The position numbers and the translations under genes are program-made. A model generated the notes under the pieces. That model was not told the DNA's origin, ran no database searches, and saw nothing but the letters and a program-made list of their open reading frames with translations. Shown here in pieces: positions 18,297 to 25,126 of a stretch of 48,951 bases of DNA (position 1 is its first letter; each line of letters starts with the position of its first letter). Location of the stretch: positions 1-48,951 of the forward strand of contig UQQI01000005.1 in the NCBI GenBank assembly GCA_900543055.1. The letters are read 5' to 3'. This DNA comes from an uncultured Mollicutes bacterium. Its GTDB lineage: Bacteria > Bacillota_I > Bacilli_A > RF39 > UBA660.

Positions 18297-18841
18297 AAAA
18301 AATCATTTACTTTTGTTTATCTATTTTATTAATATTTACGTTTAGTATCAAGATCACCTCTTCTACTACTAATATTAAAAATTTACCAATAATCAAGAAT
18401 CATAAAGATTTACTATATAATATAAATACAAACAAAAATAATACTGATATTCTTGGTACTATAACAATAAATAAGATTAATTTAAAGAATAATTTATATA
18501 ATATAAATGATACAAGAAACAACATCGAAGAAAATGTAACAATTCTAAAAGAATCTGTTATGCCAGATAAAGATAATAGTATTATCTTTCTAGCAGCACA
18601 TTCTGGAACTGGAAAAATTGCATACTTTGAACGATTAAATGAGTTAAAAATAAATGATATAATCAAACTAAAACTAAAAAACAAAACATACTATTATAAA
18701 ATAATAGAAATATTTGAAAAAGATAAAGATGGATTTATCGATATTTCTAAAACTAAAGAAAATCAACTAGTATTAACAACTTGTTCACCTTCTAAAAAAA
18801 ACAAACAACTTATTATTAATAGTACAGAAAAGAGTTCATAA
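18290..18841 (+). CDS. Sortase, probably dedicated to the upstream adhesin
   Basis: A 183-aa transpeptidase with an N-terminal membrane anchor (about 3-22). The core reads LGTITINKINL (55-65), then AAHSG with His104, and LVLTTCS with Cys165, the catalytic pair of sortases. After the Cys the usual Arg before the last beta strand is not seen; the segment is SKKNKQLIINS, with Lys172-Gln173 in that place. The protein is short, without extra domains. Its ATG lies inside the last codons of the adhesin gene (7-base overlap), so both are made together. It should link the VPDTH-tagged adhesin to the cell wall. The subclass is not clear. Confidence 0.88.
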   Translation: MLKKIIYFCLSILLIFTFSIKITSSTTNIKNLPIIKNHKDLLYNINTNKNNTDILGTITINKINLKNNLYNINDTRNNIEENVTILKESVMPDKDNSIIFLAAHSGTGKIAYFERLNELKINDIIKLKLKNKTYYYKIIEIFEKDKDGFIDISKTKENQLVLTTCSPSKKNKQLIINSTEKSS

Positions 18842-18857
18842 ACATGAACTCTATTTT
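18827..18857. terminator. Convergent terminator between sortase and CtpA genes
   Basis: AGAGTTCAT (18831-18839) pairs with ATGAACTCT (18844-18852); it overlaps the ends of both genes, with short A/T tracts on either side. Confidence 0.75.
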
Positions 18858-20101
18858 AATATTTCAATAGCTTTTTGTAACTGATTATCAGTATTATAAG
18901 TTGGATTAGAATAATATTCTGAATTCATAATTAATTCTTCATCCGGTTTAATACCTTTTTCATTTATACTTTTACCATTAGAAGTCAACCATTCCTGAAC
19001 AGTATATTTAATACTTGTACCTGTACTCAATTGATGTGATTGCTGTACAGTACCTTTTCCATAAGTCGTAGTTCCAACAACTTTTATATTATTATAATTT
19101 TTCATAAAACAACTTGTAATAATTTCTGAAGCAGATGCACTACCATCATTTACTAATATAACAATAGGATAAGACCTAGTCTCATTAGAAGATGAGTATA
19201 TTTTCTTCTTAGTATCTTTATCCTTTAATTGATATAAAACAGTTTTTTTATTAAAGAACATACTTAAAATTTCTTTCGTTTGACTCAATTGTCCTCCTGG
19301 ATTATCTCTCAAATCAATAATTAAAGAATCAATATTTTTATTTTCTAACCTCTTTAAATTTTTATTAAATTGTTTATAAGTATTAGAAGAAATTACATCT
19401 ACATCTAAATAACCTATTCTTTTACTTTCTACATCAAAATAATTACTTTTTACTGTTTCAATTTCAATATTTGTTCTTTTAATTGAAAAAGTTAGGTACT
19501 TATTATTTCTTAGAACTTTTATTTTAACAGCAGTTCCAACCTTTCCTCTTATTAATTTTTTTAAATCATCTCCATATATTCCTCTTACATCTTTACCAGA
19601 AACTTTTACTATTAAATCATCAACTTTCAAAATCTTATTAGATGGTCCTTTATCATCTACCGCAATAATCTTATTATATTCACCGTCATACATTATAGTA
19701 ATACCAATTCCAACAAAAGAACCTTCAACACTCTCATTAAAACTATCAGTTGTACTACTATCCATATAATTAGAATAATTATCATCTAAAGAACCAATCA
19801 TTCCAGAAACAGCAGCATTAACTAAAGCATCCTCATCAATTTCTTTATAATAATTATCTTTAATAGAATTATAAGTAGAAATAATTTCAGATAACTTAGA
19901 ATTACTTTTAACACTACCCAATGGACTTCTAGTATAAGTCAAAACATATCCAACAATCATTCCAAAAACAATAGAAATAAAAATAATTATTACTACTTCA
20001 AAAATTGAAAACTTAGAATCATTATCTAAATCAAAATTTAATATATTAAAGAAATTTTCCATTTTTAATTTTTTATCACTTTTCTTCTTAGATTTTCTCA
20101 T
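18851..20101 (-). CDS. Carboxyl-terminal processing protease, S41 family (CtpA/CtpB)
   Basis: A 416-aa serine protease with a cytoplasmic basic end, one membrane helix (about 33-56) and an extracellular part: a PDZ domain (about 125-210; SFVGIGI, VDDLIVKVSGKDV) and the S41 core with LRDNPGG (264-270), NDGSASASEI (318-327, catalytic Ser) and YGKGTVQQ (347-354, catalytic Lys349). Such enzymes cut wall-linked or signalling proteins outside the membrane. The ATG follows GAGGTGCTAGT. The C-terminal region ends with a short peptidoglycan-binding-like helix, too short to call. Confidence 0.95.
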   Translation of the reverse strand: MRKSKKKSDKKLKMENFFNILNFDLDNDSKFSIFEVVIIIFISIVFGMIVGYVLTYTRSPLGSVKSNSKLSEIISTYNSIKDNYYKEIDEDALVNAAVSGMIGSLDDNYSNYMDSSTTDSFNESVEGSFVGIGITIMYDGEYNKIIAVDDKGPSNKILKVDDLIVKVSGKDVRGIYGDDLKKLIRGKVGTAVKIKVLRNNKYLTFSIKRTNIEIETVKSNYFDVESKRIGYLDVDVISSNTYKQFNKNLKRLENKNIDSLIIDLRDNPGGQLSQTKEILSMFFNKKTVLYQLKDKDTKKKIYSSSNETRSYPIVILVNDGSASASEIITSCFMKNYNNIKVVGTTTYGKGTVQQSHQLSTGTSIKYTVQEWLTSNGKSINEKGIKPDEELIMNSEYYSNPTYNTDNQLQKAIEILK

Positions 20102-20170
20102 ACTAGCACCTCATACTCTATAATTAATGATATCACAATTATGACTATAATATAACTAATCATTAACTTA

Positions 20171-20200
20171 AAAAGAAAAAAAGACAATAATTTGTCTTTT
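20171..20200 (-). terminator. Terminator of the thioredoxin-fold protein gene
   Basis: Minus strand AAAAGACAA-ATTA-TTGTCTTTT with a following T tract, overlapping the stop codon. Confidence 0.85.
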
Positions 20201-20870
20201 ATTTTAAATAATCAGTAATTTCATCTTTACCTTCAATATAATCATCAATCTTGTTATTATTGAATTTGATTAAAGTTGGTCCTGATATTTTCATCTCACT
20301 TGCATCTTTCGCATCATGATTAGCCTCATCACTAGTAAAACTACTATTTAAAGCATCACTCATATCAACAGTATAAACATTTAAATGAGAATCTTTATTA
20401 TTATATGTACTAAGTGCACTACTCATCTCACTTGATAAATCACTATTATCCTTATCATAATATAATACTAAATATTCCCCATCTTCCATTGAGAAACTTC
20501 TTCCTAACAAAATTTCATCATATGAAATATTAGTATTTTCAGTAGTCTTCTTATTTGACGAATTGCTATTAGTACTAGAAGAATCATCTTTACTTATAAA
20601 TACTGTTAAGAAATAAAATGCACAGAATACACAAATAATTACACAAACAATAATTACTTTACTCCAAATATCAGAATCAGTTACAGAAACATTATTAATT
20701 TTCTTTCTTTCTTGTTTTAATTTCTTCTCAAGTTCTTTATTCTTCTTAGTATCAATTACATCTGTTTTAACAGAAGAATCTACTTTCTTATTACCTTTTT
20801 TCTTTTCAGTAGTAACCTGAGACTCCTTTTTATTCTTTACTTCTTCTTTGCTTTCTTTTTTCTTTGCCAT
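20199..20870 (-). CDS. Membrane-anchored thioredoxin-fold protein without a CxxC motif
   Basis: A 223-aa protein. Residues 1-65 are almost all Lys, Glu, Asp, Ser and Thr (a charged cytoplasmic region); one membrane helix follows (about 70-92), then a Ser/Asn/Thr linker and an extracellular domain (about 115-223). That domain has the order expected of a thioredoxin fold: EYLVLYYDKD strand, LNVYTVDMSD strand, and ISGPTLIKFNNNKI with the cis-Pro before the last strands. No active-site Cys pair is present, so redox activity is unlikely. The start was set at ATG 20870, six bases after TTGGTGAT; an earlier TTG/ATG frame would run through a TATAAT box. Confidence 0.72.
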   Translation of the reverse strand: MAKKKESKEEVKNKKESQVTTEKKKGNKKVDSSVKTDVIDTKKNKELEKKLKQERKKINNVSVTDSDIWSKVIIVCVIICVFCAFYFLTVFISKDDSSSTNSNSSNKKTTENTNISYDEILLGRSFSMEDGEYLVLYYDKDNSDLSSEMSSALSTYNNKDSHLNVYTVDMSDALNSSFTSDEANHDAKDASEMKISGPTLIKFNNNKIDDYIEGKDEITDYLK

Positions 20871-20915
20871 ATTATCACCAAAATAATTATAGCACAAAGA
20901 TTTATTTAAAGTCTA

Positions 20916-22079
20916 TTATTTAAGAGAGTTAACATTTCCAATAGATTGAGCAACCTCAATCATCTCATCTTTACTCATAACATCACTAACTAAATAATAA
21001 TCCGTAGTTCCACTAGACCAAGATAATGAATTATTAGTCATAACTCCTAATGTATCCATTAATTGAAATGGTTCACCAGATGATGGAATAATAGTAAATT
21101 CATTAAATACATCCATAGTTTCTTCTACTAATAAGAATGATTTTTCTCCTTCATAAGTCATAATAACTCTTTCTCCATTATCTTTTTTAACACGTTCTTC
21201 ATCAACTAATTTAGTTCCACTAGGTAAAAATAATGGATAAACTATATCATCTAAACGACCAGTTGTCTTTGTATTATTTGTTTCATTATTATTAGAAGTA
21301 TTATTATTATTTGTATTACTATTTCTATCATTATTTATAGTATTTTTATTAGTTTTATTAGTATTATTAGATGTTTTATTATCAGTATTTTTCTCATTAT
21401 CTTTATTACTATCTTTAGTAGTATTACTTTCATTCTTATTATCAGACTCAGTTGTAGTGCTTTCTGAATCTATAATACTATCTACATCAAAATACTCTTT
21501 AGAAAATTTACAATTCAATTTAATTTTATCAAATTTCATAGTCATTACTTCAATACCATCTTTATCATAAACAATAACTTTACTTAAATTAAATTCTTCA
21601 TCAAACTCTAACTTTTGTTTTATTAAACGACTATTGTTAGAATAATTTACTTTTGTCATAAGAAAATATTTGTTATCTTTCTTACTAATCTCACTATCCT
21701 TATCATTCTTTATATCCGAAGAAATAGCATCTAATAAATATATTTGTGAATTATTATAAGGCCAATCACTTTGAAACTTAAAACTTTTATTTAATGAAGG
21801 CGTAAGTACATATACACCATCATCAGTTTTTAAAATAATTTGTACATGATTATTAGCTTTATTCTTCAAAGTTACTTTATAATAGTCATCTTTTTTATAG
21901 CCAACCTCTACTGAATAATTATAAACGTCATCATTATTATTAATCGATAACGTACCATTTAACTTATAACTATTGGCTCCATCAACTCTATTTACAAAAT
22001 TTTTCTTTATATTCTTAGTACCAGAACAACCTGTAATTAATAAACAACAAATAAATAAAATAATAAATATTCTTTTCAT
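20916..22079 (-). CDS. Lipoprotein with LolA/GerS-like domain and DUF4367-like C-terminal domain
   Basis: A 387-aa lipoprotein: MKRIFIILFICCLLITGCSG holds the signal and lipobox, with the lipid Cys at 18. Residues about 25-205 look like the LolA-type half-barrel of germination and sporulation lipoproteins (GVYVLTPSLNKSFKFQSDWP and its surroundings recall GerS/YdcC). A linker of about 70 residues almost wholly Asn, Thr, Ser, Asp and Lys follows. The C-terminal domain (about 275-387; LSWSSGTTDYYLVSDVMSKD) resembles DUF4367. The start ATG 22079 follows TTGGAGTG. Outer membrane transport is impossible in this organism type, so a wall, spore or lipid-binding role is inferred. Confidence 0.78.
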   Translation of the reverse strand: MKRIFIILFICCLLITGCSGTKNIKKNFVNRVDGANSYKLNGTLSINNNDDVYNYSVEVGYKKDDYYKVTLKNKANNHVQIILKTDDGVYVLTPSLNKSFKFQSDWPYNNSQIYLLDAISSDIKNDKDSEISKKDNKYFLMTKVNYSNNSRLIKQKLEFDEEFNLSKVIVYDKDGIEVMTMKFDKIKLNCKFSKEYFDVDSIIDSESTTTESDNKNESNTTKDSNKDNEKNTDNKTSNNTNKTNKNTINNDRNSNTNNNNTSNNNETNNTKTTGRLDDIVYPLFLPSGTKLVDEERVKKDNGERVIMTYEGEKSFLLVEETMDVFNEFTIIPSSGEPFQLMDTLGVMTNNSLSWSSGTTDYYLVSDVMSKDEMIEVAQSIGNVNSLK

Positions 22080-22128
22080 ATTACACTCCAATCTAGTATT
22101 ATTTATGAAAAAAAATATAAATTATTAC

Positions 22129-22154
22129 AAAAAAAGAGAACTTTTCAGTCCTCT
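22129..22154 (-). terminator. Terminator of cdaR
   Basis: Minus strand AGAGGAC-TGAAAA-GTTCTCT with one G-U pair, followed by seven T; overlaps the cdaR stop. Confidence 0.85.
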
Positions 22155-23514
22155 ATGATTTTTTTGAAATTACAACTTTTACTTTCTTAGTCTTAGAAGC
22201 ATATGACAATTTCAAATCTGTTCCAGTGACATGAACTTCAACTTCATGAGTACCTTCACCATAATTCTTAAGATCAACATATGCAGTTATATCACTAGCC
22301 TTTAAGTTTTCAAGTGTTCCCGAACTACCAGTAACTACAACATTTACTTTTTGGTCATCAATTGACGCTGCATTAGCAACAAGACCATCACCAATATTTT
22401 TAGTAGTTACCGAGATATCATTAAATTCCTTAGTAGTAGAATCATCAATAACAACTTTTACTGTCATCGACTTAGAACTTAATTCTGTAATACCCTTAGG
22501 CTTACTTAATGTTACATTAAAGTCTTTATTTTTCTCCAAACCAGAAACATCAATTTCTACTTCAAATTGTTCAATCTTATCAATTGCTTCTTGTTCTCCA
22601 TAAACAGTTATTGTTGATAAACTTGCTTCCATTGACTTAATTGACTTACCAAATGCTAAGTTTCCTTTTGGAACAACTCTTACTGGTACTTCTTTACTTG
22701 GAGAAGTAATAGTAATATTTGCTGTTACTGTTTTTGGAACTATTTCAACGTCATCAATTATTTCACCATCATTATTGTAAGCAACTAGTGGGATGTCTTT
22801 TAACGTAATATCACCAGCTTTAGGATTTGGAATATTATCAACATCAACAAGTGCTTTAACAGTAGCAACCTGATCAAGTTTATATTGAGCACCCTTAATA
22901 ATAACTTCAGATCTATCAAGTTCAACATTACTAATATACAACTTACTATCAAGATTATCCTTATGAAGAACATCATAAGTTAACGTCTTATTTTCACTAA
23001 CCTTCTCATAAATAGTAACTGTTACAGTAGAAGGGTCTAACTTATAATCTAGAGATTTTAATCTCTGTGTATATTTTAGCGTAACTTTATGATTACCAGG
23101 TTTTAATCCAGTTAAATCAACAGATACCCCTTTAGAAGGAGATTGTTTTGCTAAGAAAATGTGTCTTCTTTGACCAATTAAAGTAATATCAACTTTTTCT
23201 GGTAATCCTTCAACTACATATAATTCTTCATTATACACAGCTGATACTGGTTGATCATATAAAATTTCAGCATATTGATCAATCATAACACTTGATTCTC
23301 TATCTATCAAAATAAATGTACCAAAAGCTAAAATTAAACTAAATACTAATAAAGTAGATTTTTTATTTGAAAGCCTATCAAATGCTTTAGCCCAAGATTT
23401 GAATATTTCCATCAACTTAAGTATTAACTTCGTGATTGGAGTTATTAACCATTTATCAAAGAATAATCCAACAAGACGAATTATTCTACCTATTCCTTTA
23501 TTTTTCTTTTTCAT
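22153..23514 (-). CDS. cdaR: CdaA regulatory protein CdaR (YbbR repeats)
   Basis: A 453-aa protein with a basic cytoplasmic end, one membrane helix (about 52-71, TLLVFSLILAFGTFILI) and an extracellular array of about four YbbR-type beta repeats (from about 80 to the end; KVDITLIGQRRHIF, DLTGLKPGNHKVTLKY, VDLKNYGEGTHEVEVHV). CdaR binds and controls the diadenylate cyclase CdaA at the membrane. The start was put at ATG 23514, after AGGAAGAG and inside the end of cdaA; an ATG five codons earlier has no clear binding site. The usual third partner, glmM, is not in this window. Confidence 0.92.
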   Translation of the reverse strand: MKKKNKGIGRIIRLVGLFFDKWLITPITKLILKLMEIFKSWAKAFDRLSNKKSTLLVFSLILAFGTFILIDRESSVMIDQYAEILYDQPVSAVYNEELYVVEGLPEKVDITLIGQRRHIFLAKQSPSKGVSVDLTGLKPGNHKVTLKYTQRLKSLDYKLDPSTVTVTIYEKVSENKTLTYDVLHKDNLDSKLYISNVELDRSEVIIKGAQYKLDQVATVKALVDVDNIPNPKAGDITLKDIPLVAYNNDGEIIDDVEIVPKTVTANITITSPSKEVPVRVVPKGNLAFGKSIKSMEASLSTITVYGEQEAIDKIEQFEVEIDVSGLEKNKDFNVTLSKPKGITELSSKSMTVKVVIDDSTTKEFNDISVTTKNIGDGLVANAASIDDQKVNVVVTGSSGTLENLKASDITAYVDLKNYGEGTHEVEVHVTGTDLKLSYASKTKKVKVVISKKS

Positions 23515-24340
23515 ATATCTCTTCCTCATCTACATTATCTTCATCTTCTTCAGTATAATCCAAATCTTGTTTAGGCTTCAATTCATCTATTAATAACATT
23601 CTTACATCATCAAGTGTCAAATTGTATAACATCTCTCCTTTTAGTGCTATTGATACTCTACCAGTTTCTTCTGATACAACTATACAAATAGCATCTGTTT
23701 CCTCAGATAATCCAAGTGCTGCTCTATGTCTAGTTCCAAGTCTACGATTAAGTTTTGGACTACTACTAGTTGGGAATACTGCTCCAGCACATGTAATTCT
23801 ATCTCCTTGAATAATTACACCACCATCATGTAATGGATTTCCTTCATAGAAAATAGCAATCAACAAATCACTTGATAAATCAGCATACAATTTTTTTGCT
23901 TTATCAATGTAATTTCCTAAACTTATATCTCTTTCAAGAACTATTAATGCACCAATTCTTTCTTTTCTTAGGTAATCAATTGCACTAACAAGTTCATAAA
24001 CTAAATGCTCTCTCTCGTCAACAGTAAGAGTCTTATGTCTACCAAGCAACTGATTTCGACCTAACTGTTCAAGAATAGTTCTTATTTCAGGCTGGAATAT
24101 AACAATAATCGCTATAGGTCCCCATTGAATTATATAATCAAGTAAGTATCCAACTGTAACCAAGCTGAATACACTACTTATAACCTTTAAAAATAAAATT
24201 ATCAAAAGTCCCTTAAAAATTAAGGACAACTTTACATTATTCTTAATATTCTTAAGAATACAATAAAATATTAACCAAACAAATGATATATCAACTATTT
24301 TTCTAATCACTATCAATATATCAGATAAAGTTATTACCAT
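23498..24340 (-). CDS. cdaA: Diadenylate cyclase CdaA
   Basis: A 280-aa membrane enzyme that makes cyclic di-AMP from two ATP. Three membrane helices fill residues 5-80; a DAC domain follows (about 105-230). Key motifs are GALIVLERD (130-138), HDGGVIIQGD (171-180, where the family normally has DGA; here Asp172-Gly-Gly) and GTRHRAALG (202-210, RHR). A Glu/Asp-rich tail follows and overlaps cdaR. The ATG follows AAGGAGATGAAGAA. A promoter lies at 24425-24453, and the leader between holds a long AT-only hairpin. In Firmicutes this enzyme sets potassium and wall homeostasis. Confidence 0.95.
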   Translation of the reverse strand: MVITLSDILIVIRKIVDISFVWLIFYCILKNIKNNVKLSLIFKGLLIILFLKVISSVFSLVTVGYLLDYIIQWGPIAIIVIFQPEIRTILEQLGRNQLLGRHKTLTVDEREHLVYELVSAIDYLRKERIGALIVLERDISLGNYIDKAKKLYADLSSDLLIAIFYEGNPLHDGGVIIQGDRITCAGAVFPTSSSPKLNRRLGTRHRAALGLSEETDAICIVVSEETGRVSIALKGEMLYNLTLDDVRMLLIDELKPKQDLDYTEEDEDNVDEEEIYEKEK

Positions 24341-24370
24341 TTCTTCATCTCCTTATTAAGTCCAAGTACA

Positions 24371-24401
24371 CATAAAAAATATATTATTAAATAATATATT
24401 T
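24371..24401 (-). promoter_or_regulatory. AT-only hairpin with T tract in the cdaA leader
   Basis: A perfect 12-bp inverted repeat, AAATATATTATT (24377-24388) and AATAATATATTT (24390-24401) around one base, is followed on the minus strand by further T residues. It lies downstream of the likely cdaA promoter, so it could be an attenuator; it could also just be a weak terminator for the WYL gene upstream. Confidence 0.45.
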
Positions 24402-24424
24402 CCTAACCCTATACCCGTAATAAT

Positions 24425-24453
24425 ATGATAACATTTTATAAACAAATTATCAA
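24425..24453 (-). promoter_or_regulatory. Candidate promoter of cdaA-cdaR
   Basis: Minus strand TTGATA (24448-24453), 17 bases, TATCAT (24425-24430). Confidence 0.55.
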
Positions 24454-24468
24454 CACAATGAAAAAGAT

Positions 24469-25053
24469 TTATCTAAAAAATTCATCCATTAAAAGAGCAG
24501 ACTTTATACGAGATAAATCAAAATGTCTTAAATCATTTTTTCTCTCACAAAAAGCAGCGCAACCAAATCCATTATTATAATAAAAAATATCTAACGGATG
24601 AATAATTCTATCACCAATACCTTCGCTATATGACTCATATTTAACAAATACTTTTCTATGTTCTCTTATTGCTTTATTTAGTATATTATAATAATTTTTT
24701 ATTTCAGAAGAAACTATATGTTTTGTATCATTACAATTACTCATAGACTTCACTTTAGTTAAGATTTCATCAAGTAATTTTTTATTTTCATTTGAACATT
24801 TTATATTACTTAAAAATTTATATTCGTAATCATTAAATTTCATTTTAGGTATCAAATAATCATTTTTCAGAATATAACCTCCATAAATTCCTCTAATTGT
24901 TTCAATAATTATACCAGATTTTTCAATTTCTTCTTTATAACATCTAACCATTCTTTCACTAACTTCTAAAATATTAGAAAGTTCTTTTATACTATATTTT
25001 CTACCATTAGATAGCAACTGAATCATTAATAACTCATTAGATAATTTTGACAT
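24469..25053 (-). CDS. Transcriptional regulator with HTH and WYL domain
   Basis: A 194-aa protein. Residues 1-60 form a DeoR/HTH_11-type winged helix (YSIKELSNILEVSERMVRCY, with GIYGGYIL as the wing). The C-terminal part (about 125-194) is a compact WYL domain: IREHRKVFVKYES, HPLDIFYYNNGFGCAAFCE, FDLSRIKSALL. WYL domains sense ligands, often nucleotides or nucleic acid. The protein is shorter than typical WYL regulators (about 300 aa) because the C-terminal extension is absent. The ATG follows GAGGTGGTAAT. It lies between rnr and cdaA; its targets are not evident. Confidence 0.85.
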   Translation of the reverse strand: MSKLSNELLMIQLLSNGRKYSIKELSNILEVSERMVRCYKEEIEKSGIIIETIRGIYGGYILKNDYLIPKMKFNDYEYKFLSNIKCSNENKKLLDEILTKVKSMSNCNDTKHIVSSEIKNYYNILNKAIREHRKVFVKYESYSEGIGDRIIHPLDIFYYNNGFGCAAFCERKNDLRHFDLSRIKSALLMDEFFR

Positions 25054-25081
25054 ATTACCACCTCAAATTAAAGATTATTAT

Positions 25082-25114
25082 AAAAAAAGAGTAATACTTT
25101 TTCAAGTACACTCT
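25082..25114 (-). terminator. Terminator of the first RNase R gene
   Basis: Minus strand AGAGTGTACTT-GAAA-AAGTATTACTCT (one bulge) followed by seven T. Confidence 0.8.
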
Positions 25115-25126
25115 ATTTTTATTAAA

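Noticed and set aside
21245..21470. Possible tandem DNA repeat in the lipoprotein gene
   Set aside because: The Asn/Thr/Ser/Lys-rich linker is low in complexity but shows no exact repeat unit long enough to call.
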